NCBI GenBank assembly: GCA_025056305.1
Contig: JANWWJ010000043.1
Span: forward strand, 62,001 to 126,000
DNA length: 64,000 bases
Source of the DNA: Chitinophagales bacterium
Lineage (GTDB): Bacteria; Bacteroidota; Bacteroidia; Chitinophagales; UBA10324
Direction: 5' to 3'
Part shown: positions 38,961-48,108 of the stretch, piece by piece
How positions within the stretch are numbered: the stretch's first letter is position 1
How the letters are laid out: every line of letters starts with the position of its first letter
Program-made: the position numbers and the translations under genes
The notes under the pieces: model-generated
The model's input: only the letters and a program-made list of their open reading frames with translations
Told to the model about the DNA's origin: nothing
Databases searched by the model: none

Positions 38961-41071
38961 GGTTGGAGCTGCAATTCAAGGTTTACAACCTGACCGGCAC
39001 GCCAAGACGTTGCTGGTGGTGGCTGCTGTTGCACCACAATGCCCAAACCTGATGCCTGAACCCTGTAACCAGCCGACTCTAAGACATAGATGGCATTCCG
39101 CAAGCCAAGGCCGCGTACGTCCGGCACCTTGTTTGCCTCGCTCTCCGAACCACTCGGCTTAATGCCCTGTTCAGGGTCAATAGAAACCCATACATCAGTA
39201 CTTGAGGGCATCACTGGAACATTCAAAGCGGATAACACTTTGCCCACATCCCCTGCATGGGCTTTGACCACCAAAGGCAACTGCACAGGCGTTTTAACAC
39301 TGTCAACCGGCGCAGGCTGTCGAAAGAACAGTTCAGCAGCATAGATCCGGTCAGCTATTTCCCGGAAAACAGGCGCGGCAACCTGTGATCCGTAGTAGCG
39401 ACCCGCTGAAGGTTGATGGATCATCACGATCATGGTATATTGCGGATCGTCGGCAGGGAAATAGCCCACAAAGGATGCGACGTAGCGGCGCTCATCGTAA
39501 CCGCCGTACGCATCAGCCAACAAAGCGGTTCCCGTCTTACCGGCAATCTTATAAGAGGAATGTTTAATGTTTTTTGCCGTTCCAGCTTCGACCACTGCTT
39601 CCAGGGAAGCACGCAGAGCACGCAAGGTTGCTTCTTTACAGATCGGTGTTGGCATGACGAGTGTCTGATGCTGCTTTTTGACTTGACCGAACGATTCGGT
39701 CCGCTCCAGCAAATGCGGCTGGACCCATCGGCCGTCGTTGGCAATGGCATTGTAAAAGCACAACAGCTGCAAAGGCGTCAACTTTAGCTCATACCCTACT
39801 GACATCCAGGGCAGACTATACTGGCTGAACGAACGATCGGCTGCTGACTTGATGAATGGCCATGGCTCACCTGGTAAATCAATGCCAGTCGGCTTATCCA
39901 AGCCTATTCGACGTAAATGAGCAATAAAGCGTTCGGGCTGGTGCCGATAATATTGTGCGATCAGTTTAGATATTCCCACATTTGAAGAGAGGGCAAAAGC
40001 CTTGAGCACATCCACCTTGCGGTGGTCATGAGCTTCTGCATCGCGCATGATCTGACTTCCAAATACATGCGTACCGTAGTTAAGGTCCACACTGTCGTGC
40101 AAGCGCACATAACCGTCTTCCAACAGTACGAGCAATGAAGCAAGCTTAAAGGTGGAACCCGGCTCCTGGCTCTCAGCGATGGCATAGTTATAGTCTTCGA
40201 CATAAGTGCCGTCGGCCTGCCGACTTAAATTGACCATGGCCCGGATGGCACCGCTGCGTGTTTCCATGAGCACCACACAACCGTGGTGCGCTTGATGCGC
40301 AGCCAGTGCCCGCTCCAGAGCGCTTTCTGCGATATCCTGTAGCGTCACATTGATGGTAATGACAACATCTTGACCGTTGACAGGGTCTATTTCGTTCTTG
40401 TCGGTAATGGGCAAAACTTGTCCTCCACCAACCTTTTTCACCAGCCGTTTGCCCGGTTGCCCTTTGAGGAATTCATGGTACTGAGCCTCCAAACCCACCG
40501 GCTGAACACTGGCATCGCGGACATAGCCTATGGTGCGTTGAGCCAGTCGTCGGTACGGATACATCCGCTTGTGCTGGGTGACCACAATAAGTCCGCCCTT
40601 ATACTGACCCAATCGAAAAATGGGAAACGTGCGCAGTTGCTGCAGCTGGCTATAGGTTACATTTTTTTTGATGAGAAGGTAGCGTTCACCGCGTTGCCTT
40701 GCCTGAATCAACAGCTTGCGATAAGCAGCCGCGCTGCGGTCCTGAAACAGCTGGGCCAACAGGCGACTGAGCGAGTCCACCCCGGACTGAAATACCGCTG
40801 AGGTGAGTCCATCTGCCTTCAGGTCCATGCGGATCTCGAAGACGGGAACCGTTGTGGCCAACAAACGGCCATCGGCAGAATAGATGTTTCCGCGCTGCGC
40901 CGGAACGGTCACATAACGGGTGATCACACTGTCCAAGAGCGCGAGGTACTCAGGGCCCTCCACCTGCTGCAGATAAATCAGCCGCCCACCAATGGCAATG
41001 GCGCCCAGGGCCAACAGCACATAGATCAATGCCGCACGCCACGTCCATTGATGGTTAAGAGCTTGAGTCAT
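38957..41071 (-). CDS. ftsI: Penicillin-binding protein 2/FtsI-type transpeptidase with C-terminal PASTA domain
   Basis: EPGSTFKLASLLVLLEDG (SxxK); YKIAGKTGTALL (KTGT); C-terminal VPDVRGLGLRNAIYVLESAGYRVQASG PASTA motif. Confidence 0.95.
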   Translation of the reverse strand: MTQALNHQWTWRAALIYVLLALGAIAIGGRLIYLQQVEGPEYLALLDSVITRYVTVPAQRGNIYSADGRLLATTVPVFEIRMDLKADGLTSAVFQSGVDSLSRLLAQLFQDRSAAAYRKLLIQARQRGERYLLIKKNVTYSQLQQLRTFPIFRLGQYKGGLIVVTQHKRMYPYRRLAQRTIGYVRDASVQPVGLEAQYHEFLKGQPGKRLVKKVGGGQVLPITDKNEIDPVNGQDVVITINVTLQDIAESALERALAAHQAHHGCVVLMETRSGAIRAMVNLSRQADGTYVEDYNYAIAESQEPGSTFKLASLLVLLEDGYVRLHDSVDLNYGTHVFGSQIMRDAEAHDHRKVDVLKAFALSSNVGISKLIAQYYRHQPERFIAHLRRIGLDKPTGIDLPGEPWPFIKSAADRSFSQYSLPWMSVGYELKLTPLQLLCFYNAIANDGRWVQPHLLERTESFGQVKKQHQTLVMPTPICKEATLRALRASLEAVVEAGTAKNIKHSSYKIAGKTGTALLADAYGGYDERRYVASFVGYFPADDPQYTMIVMIHQPSAGRYYGSQVAAPVFREIADRIYAAELFFRQPAPVDSVKTPVQLPLVVKAHAGDVGKVLSALNVPVMPSSTDVWVSIDPEQGIKPSGSESEANKVPDVRGLGLRNAIYVLESAGYRVQASGLGIVVQQQPPPATSWRAGQVVNLELQLQP

Positions 41072-41457
41072 GGCTCGCGAAGCAATTGGGGAGGTTCAAG
41101 GGTTTCCCTGAGGCCCATAGGTGCTGCTAACCGCACAATCTGCGACTGACGCATTAGATTGTCCCATTCAGCTTTTTGTACCGTATAGGCCCAGTTGAGT
41201 TCTTCCAACTTTTTCTCGAGGGCATGCAACTTTCGTAAATGCGCTTCGGCCAAATGGGCATTGCCGATATACAACAATCCCAGCAGGGTCAGCAACAACA
41301 ACAAAGGCAACTGCTCCACAAGCGTTTCATGATGTACCCATTGGCTGAGATCCAGCCAGCGCAACAGACCCCGACGTCGCCGCCCGGTGTGCTGCATCTT
41401 AACATCCCTTACACCAGCAGCATTTGACATTTGGGTTTGCGTTTGGTCACTGGCCAT
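41068..41457 (-). CDS. ftsL: FtsL-like cell division protein
   Basis: Small single-TM protein with coiled-coil (YIGNAHLAEAHLRKLHALEKKLEELNWAYTVQKAEWD) between ftsI and rsmH. Confidence 0.75.
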   Translation of the reverse strand: MASDQTQTQMSNAAGVRDVKMQHTGRRRRGLLRWLDLSQWVHHETLVEQLPLLLLLTLLGLLYIGNAHLAEAHLRKLHALEKKLEELNWAYTVQKAEWDNLMRQSQIVRLAAPMGLRETLEPPQLLREP

Positions 41458-41459
41458 AG

Positions 41460-42377
41460 CTATCGTTTTTCAGCAATACGCAGACGAGCGCTTCGTGCCC
41501 GCGGATTGTTCGCCCGTTCGCCAGCCGAGGGCACTACCACGCGCCGCGTGATCAGTCGAAAAGGCCTCTGCTCTTTACCTGACTTGTCACTGACTATATC
41601 CACTTCCCCCGTATGCATGAACCTTTTTACTATACGATCTTCTAACGAGTGATATGAAATAACCACGAGCCTACCTCCCGACCGCAGGACCTCCAGCGTT
41701 TGCAACAAAAACTCCTTTAATGCTTCCAGCTCGTCATTAACCGCTATGCGCAGGGCTTGAAATGCTTGCGCATAATACCGGTGTGGATTGCCTCTGACAC
41801 AACGCCGCAGGATTTCCATGAAATCAGCCACCGATTGTATCGGCCGGTGTTGACGGCGCCGTACTATGGCACGCGCCAACGTGCGCGCATTGCGCACTTC
41901 TCCATACCGACTGAAGACGGCATGCAGCTGTTCTTCCGTGCTTTGGGCCAACAGTGCTGCTGCCGTCAAAGGGGTTTGGCGGCTCATGCGCAGATCCAGC
42001 GGCCCATTCCATCGGTAACTGAAGCCGCGTTGCGCGTCGGACAGCTGCATCGAAGAAACTCCCAGATCTGCCAGTACGCCGTCCACAACAACGACATTTA
42101 GATAGCGCAGCATACGTCGCAGATATCGAAAGTTTTGATGTACCAGCGTGAGCCGATCATCGGCAATCTTATACCGACCGGTGTCCTCATCTTGATCAAA
42201 AGCAATGACGCGACCGCCTTGCAGCCGGCGCAGTAATTCCCGCGTGTGCCCACCGCTGCCGTAGGTAGCGTCCACATAAATGCCACCCGCCTTTAGCGCT
42301 AACCCTTCCATGCATTCTTCCAACAGGACTGGCGTGTGTGCTTCCATCCGACTCATCTGTTTTTGGCCGGTTACCAT
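41460..42377 (-). CDS. rsmH: 16S rRNA (cytosine(1402)-N(4))-methyltransferase
   Basis: HTPVLLEECMEGLALKAGGIYVDATYGSGGHTRELL; GVLADLGVSSMQLSDAQRGFSYRWNGPLDLRM; VISYHSLEDRIVKRFM. Confidence 0.97.
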   Translation of the reverse strand: MVTGQKQMSRMEAHTPVLLEECMEGLALKAGGIYVDATYGSGGHTRELLRRLQGGRVIAFDQDEDTGRYKIADDRLTLVHQNFRYLRRMLRYLNVVVVDGVLADLGVSSMQLSDAQRGFSYRWNGPLDLRMSRQTPLTAAALLAQSTEEQLHAVFSRYGEVRNARTLARAIVRRRQHRPIQSVADFMEILRRCVRGNPHRYYAQAFQALRIAVNDELEALKEFLLQTLEVLRSGGRLVVISYHSLEDRIVKRFMHTGEVDIVSDKSGKEQRPFRLITRRVVVPSAGERANNPRARSARLRIAEKR

Positions 42378-42835
42378 TCAAACGTCAATCCTCCCAAAAC
42401 TTTCTGAATCTTTTTCTGCATGCCAACCACATTTCTTTTACGATACGCATAAAAGGTTTTTTCATCCCATAACTCAATTCGATTGAGATAGGCCTTGATC
42501 AACATGTCTTTATGAATGCCGGCGTATTGCAACAGGTTTTTCGGGATCATGATGCGCCCGGAGCCATCAATGCTCACGCGGGTAGCCCCGTCAAAAAGAA
42601 ATCGTAATGCATCCAGGTTTTCCTGATTAAAATGGGAGATGCGCCGCACCGTCTTACTTAAGATTTCCCAGTCATGAATGGGATACATCACCAAGCATTT
42701 ATCCGTCGAGCGTAACAGCATAAACGTATTGCGTGCTTTGGCTGGAATCTGCTTACGCAGTTGAGCCGGAAACAGAAATCGATTCTTACTGTCCAAGGTT
42801 ACCGGGTATTCTCCAGTAAAATCCGCCTTGCTCAT
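42371..42835 (-). CDS. mraZ: Transcriptional regulator MraZ
   Basis: GEYPVTLDSKNRFLFPAQLRKQIPAKARNTFMLLR and second copy VSIDGSGRIMIPKNLLQYAGIHKDMLIKAYLNRIELWDEKTF. Confidence 0.95.
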   Translation of the reverse strand: MSKADFTGEYPVTLDSKNRFLFPAQLRKQIPAKARNTFMLLRSTDKCLVMYPIHDWEILSKTVRRISHFNQENLDALRFLFDGATRVSIDGSGRIMIPKNLLQYAGIHKDMLIKAYLNRIELWDEKTFYAYRKRNVVGMQKKIQKVLGGLTFEW

Positions 42836-42851
42836 GAAGCCAAAGCCGTCT

Positions 42852-42859
42852 CAAATGTA
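42852..42859 (-). promoter_or_regulatory. Predicted -7 promoter element (TACATTTG) of the dcw operon
   Basis: Minus-strand TAnnTTTG match 16 nt upstream of the mraZ ATG. Confidence 0.4.
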
Positions 42860-42897
42860 AACGTTTTTTACACTTTTTTACACTTTTTGACACATTT
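42858..42897 (-). promoter_or_regulatory. Candidate MraZ-box array: four contiguous 10-bp units
   Basis: Minus strand AAATGTGTCA-AAAAGTGTAA-AAAAGTGTAA-AAAACGTTTA; the two middle units are identical. Confidence 0.7.
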
Positions 42898-43009
42898 GTG
42901 GAAAAAATTTTTTGTGCACCTCATCACGAAGTGCCACCCAATACCCGTGCAGCCGCTATGTGTTTGATCGCAACCACACAGCGGGATCCTCATGATTTCG
43001 GGTCGCACA

Positions 43010-43041
43010 CCACCCACGGAGTCCCTGCGCTCCGTGGGTGG
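43010..43041. repeat. Perfect 12-bp inverted repeat between aroK and mraZ
   Basis: CCACCCACGGAG-TCCCTGCG-CTCCGTGGGTGG, no T-tract on either side. Confidence 0.85.
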
Positions 43042-43074
43042 GTAGAGCGTTCAGCCGGTGCTCGCAAAAACGTC

Positions 43075-43602
43075 TTAAGAGAGCAATTGAGCCAGCTGTT
43101 CGGCAGTGAGCTGATCTGCTTCTACGATCAGCCGTGCTTGCTGATAGAAAGGCTCACGCTCTTGCAACAAATGGCAGATGTGTCGATGCAAATCAAGACC
43201 CGTCCGGCCTTGCAGCAAGGGCCGGTGGCGGGTTTGGGCTTTGAGCCGTTTAATCAATATGTCCAGGCTCACTTTTAAATAAACGGTAAGCCCATGTTCG
43301 TTCATCCAAGACAAGTTGTCGAAAAAACAAGGAGTACCACCACCGGTGGCTATGATTTGGTGCCGCAGGGGGATTTTTTTCAGATATGCTTGTTCTTTTT
43401 GCCGAAAGGCCTGTTCCCCTTCGCGCGCAAATAATTCTGCAATCGAACATTGCTCTTGCTGCTCGATAAGCTGATCCAAATCTGTAAAGGGCCGCTTGAG
43501 CAAATCCGCCAACTGCCGGCCCAGATATGTTTTACCTGAGCCCATAAAGCCAAGCAGAAAGACGGGCTGGTCAGCGCATGGATGCCTCGGCTGTGGCGGC
43601 AA
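43075..43602 (-). CDS. aroK: Shikimate kinase
   Basis: VFLLGFMGSGKTYLGRQLADLLKRPFTDLDQLIEQ; IIATGGGTPCF; RHRPLL. Confidence 0.93.
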   Translation of the reverse strand: MPPQPRHPCADQPVFLLGFMGSGKTYLGRQLADLLKRPFTDLDQLIEQQEQCSIAELFAREGEQAFRQKEQAYLKKIPLRHQIIATGGGTPCFFDNLSWMNEHGLTVYLKVSLDILIKRLKAQTRHRPLLQGRTGLDLHRHICHLLQEREPFYQQARLIVEADQLTAEQLAQLLS

Positions 43603-44770
43603 AGTACTTTTTACGGATTTTTTCTAGATCAGGAATATCATTATAATGCCACATGGCCCGAACTACCGGGCCTTGCAACAACACTAAGCCGGGATTAGAT
43701 CGTATAATGGTTTTCAATACGGTTGCATCAGCGTAATAAAAAGGAAAGGCCAATTGTAGCTCGTGTCGTAACGGCTCCAGTTGTTCATATGGCGTAGCTG
43801 TGAGGGCAACGAACGGAATTCCTTGCTGCTCACATTCGGCCGCCAAACGATTGATCCGTGAAAAAGCTTTTTTGGGAGCTTTGGTCAAATCGTAAGTAAC
43901 CAACCAGAAGTGAAAACCGGTTCGCTCGTCGAGAATTTGCCGGGTTACCTCATTGCGCTCTATATCCCAAACGTGGAAGTCGGTAATACGGGGCTGATCG
44001 CCTTGCTGCACCAGTTCACTGCGCGAGGCGACGAATTCCCAGGTAGCCACCCATACCGAATCGTTCCATGGAAAATTGTCGCTCGGGTATTCTTTGACTT
44101 CTCCGGTCTGCTTGTTCCGATACGTTAAATAAGTCTTGTATATGGTTGGTTTGGCATTGGGCGGCAAACTCATCTGTTCCCGAAGATTAGTGCCTACCTT
44201 GTAAGGTCGAAAATCAATAATGGGCAGATGCCTGAGGCAGTACACAGGCAAGTAAATGCTCCCAAACAAACCGATGAGCAAGACGATGTTGGAAAGTGTG
44301 GGGCGAAATATGGGCTGCAGCCTACGCCGAACCAAAAACAAGGGGATGAGCACTGCCGTCAGTACGATGTCCTTGTAAAAAGTTTGTGCCGGCGTGAGCT
44401 TGATGGCATCGCCGAAGCAACCGCAATCCGCCACCTTTCCGGTGTACCACGCATAACCGGTAAGAAACGTAAAAAACAGCATGAGCAGTAACATGAGCGT
44501 AAGCACCAGCGGCATACGTATTAAAAAAATGGCCATCCATCCAAGTACCAGCTCCAGGACGATAAACACCACCGCCAGAGGTAACGATAGATGCTTCATC
44601 CACAAAAACGCTGCGGATAGGGCGGGAATACCGGATGCCTGCTCACTGAAAACTTCAAAATATTCATCCAGCTTATAGCCGAAACCGATTGGATCAACCC
44701 CTTTGACAAATCCGGAAAACATGAAAAAAAGCCCAATAAGTATCGACAGGATGCGCGCTGCAGCAATCAT
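43571..44770 (-). CDS. BT_3928/DoxX-like membrane protein
   Basis: LIGLFFMFSGFVKGVDPIGFGYKLDEYFEVF; YTGKVADCGCFGDAIKLTPAQTFYKDIVL; upstream neighbour encodes a DUF1599 protein. Confidence 0.82.
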   Translation of the reverse strand: MIAAARILSILIGLFFMFSGFVKGVDPIGFGYKLDEYFEVFSEQASGIPALSAAFLWMKHLSLPLAVVFIVLELVLGWMAIFLIRMPLVLTLMLLLMLFFTFLTGYAWYTGKVADCGCFGDAIKLTPAQTFYKDIVLTAVLIPLFLVRRRLQPIFRPTLSNIVLLIGLFGSIYLPVYCLRHLPIIDFRPYKVGTNLREQMSLPPNAKPTIYKTYLTYRNKQTGEVKEYPSDNFPWNDSVWVATWEFVASRSELVQQGDQPRITDFHVWDIERNEVTRQILDERTGFHFWLVTYDLTKAPKKAFSRINRLAAECEQQGIPFVALTATPYEQLEPLRHELQLAFPFYYADATVLKTIIRSNPGLVLLQGPVVRAMWHYNDIPDLEKIRKKYFAATAEASMR

Positions 44771-45306
44771 GCTTGCTCGCTGATTTTTATGAGGGCAAAA
44801 ATAGCGTAGTTGATGATGTCGTACAGATTGGCATCTATCCCTTCCGAACTCGTTATCGGACCTTGCTGCGAGGCAAGGCTGCGGATGCGCAACACGCGCA
44901 TCAAAATGATATCGGAAAAAGACGAAAGCAGCATGTCACGCCAGGCCTCACCATAATCATGGTTTTTGGCCATCATCAATTCGCGTGCCCGGTTGAGGTG
45001 GTGATCGTAATGTTGCAGGATGGCTTGCTCGCTCAACTGCTCATCCGCAGGCACACTCAATGAAATCAAGCCCATTAACGCGTAGTTTACAATGCCGATA
45101 TAATCTGTTATGAGATCGTCGGCGATTTTTTGCGTTGCCAATTGGTCAATGGTGCGGATGCGCTGTGCTTTAATAAAAATCTGATCGGCCAATGACGACA
45201 GCCGCAAGATGCGCCACGAGTGACCATAGTCTCGGGCCTTTTGGAGAAAAATCAACCGGCACTTTGCTGCTTGCGCATCAAACTGCTGCAACGTTTTGTT
45301 TTCCAT
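44767..45306 (-). CDS. DUF1599 domain protein
   Basis: Two internal repeats: CRLIFLQKARDYGHSWRILRLSSLADQIFIKAQRIRTI and ARELMMAKNHDYGEAWRDMLLSSFSDIILMRVLRIRSL. Confidence 0.85.
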   Translation of the reverse strand: MENKTLQQFDAQAAKCRLIFLQKARDYGHSWRILRLSSLADQIFIKAQRIRTIDQLATQKIADDLITDYIGIVNYALMGLISLSVPADEQLSEQAILQHYDHHLNRARELMMAKNHDYGEAWRDMLLSSFSDIILMRVLRIRSLASQQGPITSSEGIDANLYDIINYAIFALIKISEQA

Positions 45307-45325
45307 ATTTGTCGGCCTCTACCTC

Positions 45326-46195
45326 ATGAATGGCGCACAAGCTACGGGATTTTGGCACAATCATTTGTTGCGTTGTCCCAACCGTTTGTTGGATTTGAGC
45401 AGCCCCAAAATCATGGCTATCCTCAACATTACAGACGACTCCTTTTATGCCGGCAGCCGCACCCCATCGGTTTCGGAATCGTTGCGACGTGCCGAACTCT
45501 ACTTGCAGCAGGGAGCTGCCGTCCTCGATGTGGGTGGGGTATCTTCCCGCCCGGGTTCCCAGCCAATAAGGGAAGAGGAAGAACTGCGGCGGGTCATTCC
45601 GGTTGTTGCAGCCTTGTGCCAAAACTTTCCTGATGCCATCATTTCGGTCGACACCTGGCGTGCTCGAGTTGCTGAGGAAGCAGTATCTGCTGGGGCTAGC
45701 ATGATCAACGACATCTCTGCCGGCCGCATGGATGCTGCGCTGCTGCCCACGGTAGCTCAGCTTCGCGTCCCATACGTACTGATGCACATGCAGGGAACAC
45801 CGGCAACCATGCAACTCAATCCTCAGTACACCGATGTCGTTCAAGATATATTCGCTTTTTTAAAAGATAAGCTTTTGGAACTACATGCCCTCGGCATCTA
45901 TGATGTCCTGGTGGACCCTGGTTTTGGCTTTGGGAAATCCTTGCACCACAATTACCGACTCCTGGCGCATTTAAGCACATTCCAGGCATTGGGATGCCCC
46001 ATGCTGGTGGGCTTGTCACGCAAATCCATGGCGTACCGCCCGCTGGGTTTAACGCCTGAATCAGCGCTTAACGCTACTACGGCTTTGCACATGATTGCCC
46101 TGCAACAAGGTGCCCGTCTTTTGCGAGTACACGATGTTGCTGAGGCAATGCACGTGATCCATCTTTGGGAATTGCTGCATCAAGAGGGTGCCTGA
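45326..46195 (+). CDS. folP: Dihydropteroate synthase (ORF track start TTG 45296)
   Basis: IMAILNITDDSFYAGSRTPSVSESLRRAELYLQQGAAVLDVGGVSSRPGS; VDPGFGFGKSLHHNYRLL; GLSRKSM. Confidence 0.95.
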   Translation: MNGAQATGFWHNHLLRCPNRLLDLSSPKIMAILNITDDSFYAGSRTPSVSESLRRAELYLQQGAAVLDVGGVSSRPGSQPIREEEELRRVIPVVAALCQNFPDAIISVDTWRARVAEEAVSAGASMINDISAGRMDAALLPTVAQLRVPYVLMHMQGTPATMQLNPQYTDVVQDIFAFLKDKLLELHALGIYDVLVDPGFGFGKSLHHNYRLLAHLSTFQALGCPMLVGLSRKSMAYRPLGLTPESALNATTALHMIALQQGARLLRVHDVAEAMHVIHLWELLHQEGA

Positions 46196-46731
46196 GCGGA
46201 ATCTTGCATCATGGTGTCTAAAATTTCTTGCAAAAGTTCGTCTGGAGATTTTCCCAGGTGCTTCAGCTCAAAGCGTGCATCTTCGGTCAGTTTCTCATCC
46301 CACTGGCTGTAATTGTCCAAGTACAAAGTATAAGCTTTTCGGGCTGAAGCAGTGTCGTTGAGCTCATTGGCCAGAATGAAGGCTTCCAAAAAAAGTGCCC
46401 GATGTGCTGAGGGGGAGGTCGGATACAATGTGTGTACTTTTCGTAATTGTTCGATGGCCTGCTGTGACTTGCGATGCATTTGCAATGTCATTCCCAGTCG
46501 ATACAACAGCTCAGGGGCAGCCGGGTCATCTTTGAACTGTTCGGTAAAGGTTAGGACTTGTCTTTGCGCTTCAATCAATTTAACCGAATCGCCTGGAGTA
46601 TTGTTCAGATCCGCAGCCTCTGCCTGGCGCAAGGCTTCTTCCGCCTTCTGCTTGAGGCGTTCGGGTGAGCTGGTGCAAGCTGCCCACCACACTGTCAGCA
46701 CCCCGAACAGAAACAAGAAGGTATGTTTCAT
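46180..46731 (-). CDS. TPR-like lipoprotein (ORF track start 47022)
   Basis: Lipoprotein signal MKHTFLFLFGVLTVWWAACTSS; KDDPAAPELLYRLGMTLQMHRKSQQAIEQLRKVHTLYPTSPSAHRALFLEAFI. Confidence 0.8.
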   Translation of the reverse strand: MKHTFLFLFGVLTVWWAACTSSPERLKQKAEEALRQAEAADLNNTPGDSVKLIEAQRQVLTFTEQFKDDPAAPELLYRLGMTLQMHRKSQQAIEQLRKVHTLYPTSPSAHRALFLEAFILANELNDTASARKAYTLYLDNYSQWDEKLTEDARFELKHLGKSPDELLQEILDTMMQDSAQAPS

Positions 46732-46813
46732 ATCAAAGCCCCTTAAAGCGCTCAAAGATATGCCGATGCCCGCGTGCATTGGTTCAAGGAAGCAGGCGGC
46801 ATAGATTTGGGCG

Positions 46814-48100
46814 ATGTTTCTTTGGGTTCTATTAGTACTGCTCGCCAGTTCTTTACAGTCGGCACTGGCCCAAACTATTCGCAGCCGCTGGGCGACAGCG
46901 GCCGACCTCAATACCGATTCTTTATCCCTTCGACGTACCAGCAACCCATGCGTCGAACCTGAATCATATGTTCCGGATACGAGCCGCCCCTGGCTGACAC
47001 CCGAATATCGCATTCGCATCAACGTTCATATCATCAACGACACCAAAAAACGCTACAATTTTTCCGAACAGGAAGGTCGGCTCTGGGTTCAAGACCTGGT
47101 GGCGCAGGCAAATAATCGGTTGGCTGCAAATCAAAAGCCTTGGCTGCCTCCCGGAAATACCTTGCCTGCCCTGCCCGTTCCGTTTCGTTATGTGCTGACC
47201 GGACGCCCCTACGTGCCTGGTGACGACGGTATTTATTTTCATTATGATGATGAACTTTTTTATATGAACAAAAAAGCCCGAGGCCCGGGTCGTGTCAACA
47301 ACGTATATGATGAACGGCAATACGAACGGTACGGTATTCAGAAGGACACGGTGATCAATATATTTCTGATCGAACATCATCCCGATAGCATCCACAGCCC
47401 TACCTACAAAGCTTCTCACGACGGCGTAGGGAAATCCACTCATGCCAAATTGGTAGGCCAGTACTACCTGAGGCGGAAGCTCACTGTTCTGCCTCGAGGG
47501 GACACCTTGCGCTTCACTGCCTGGGAAGCTGCCGGCCTGTTCAACCATGAGCTCGGACACGTGCTTGGCTTAGCTCACACCTGGAACATGGACGACGGCT
47601 GCGACGATACGCCCAAGCACGCCGGCTGCTGGAATTTTAACGAACCAGCCGGTTGCACAGAGGTTTCCAACAACGTCATGGATTACAACGCTTATCAGAA
47701 TTCATACACGCCCTGTCAGTTAGGAAAAATTTTAATGTCTTTTTATCAAGATAGAGGCACGCGCCGGTTTTTGATTCCAGACTGGTGCTTTTACGACGCC
47801 GCCTTAAGTTGGGCATTGCTTCCCGGAGAAATTGCAGAGCTGAATCGTTCAGTTGACCTTAGAGGCGATTTGATCTTGCGCAAACGATCTACCTTGATTG
47901 TTCGCTGCACGTTGTCGCTGCCGCCCGGTGCACGCATAGTGCTCCATCGCAAGGCCACCTTGATCGTTGATGGCGGATGGATTACCTCCCGTTGCACCGA
48001 ACCTTTTGAGGGCATATGGCTCGCTGATTTGGGGAAACATCAGCCCCGTATCGTTTTAAAAAGGCAGGGCAAAATAACGCATGCAAAAAATCCTCTATAA
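46814..48100 (+). CDS. Secreted metzincin-type (M43-like) zinc metalloprotease
   Basis: Signal peptide MFLWVLLVLLASSLQSALAQ; zinc motif HELGHVLGLAH and candidate Met-turn NNVMDYNAYQ. Confidence 0.82.
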   Translation: MFLWVLLVLLASSLQSALAQTIRSRWATAADLNTDSLSLRRTSNPCVEPESYVPDTSRPWLTPEYRIRINVHIINDTKKRYNFSEQEGRLWVQDLVAQANNRLAANQKPWLPPGNTLPALPVPFRYVLTGRPYVPGDDGIYFHYDDELFYMNKKARGPGRVNNVYDERQYERYGIQKDTVINIFLIEHHPDSIHSPTYKASHDGVGKSTHAKLVGQYYLRRKLTVLPRGDTLRFTAWEAAGLFNHELGHVLGLAHTWNMDDGCDDTPKHAGCWNFNEPAGCTEVSNNVMDYNAYQNSYTPCQLGKILMSFYQDRGTRRFLIPDWCFYDAALSWALLPGEIAELNRSVDLRGDLILRKRSTLIVRCTLSLPPGARIVLHRKATLIVDGGWITSRCTEPFEGIWLADLGKHQPRIVLKRQGKITHAKNPL

Positions 48101-48108
48101 TTAAGTTT

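Noticed and set aside
45278-45844. 188-aa minus ORF
   Set aside because: Antisense to folP.
46732-47022. N-terminal extension of the TPR lipoprotein ORF
   Set aside because: Lipoprotein signal peptide starts at 46731; the extension lies antisense to the metzincin start.
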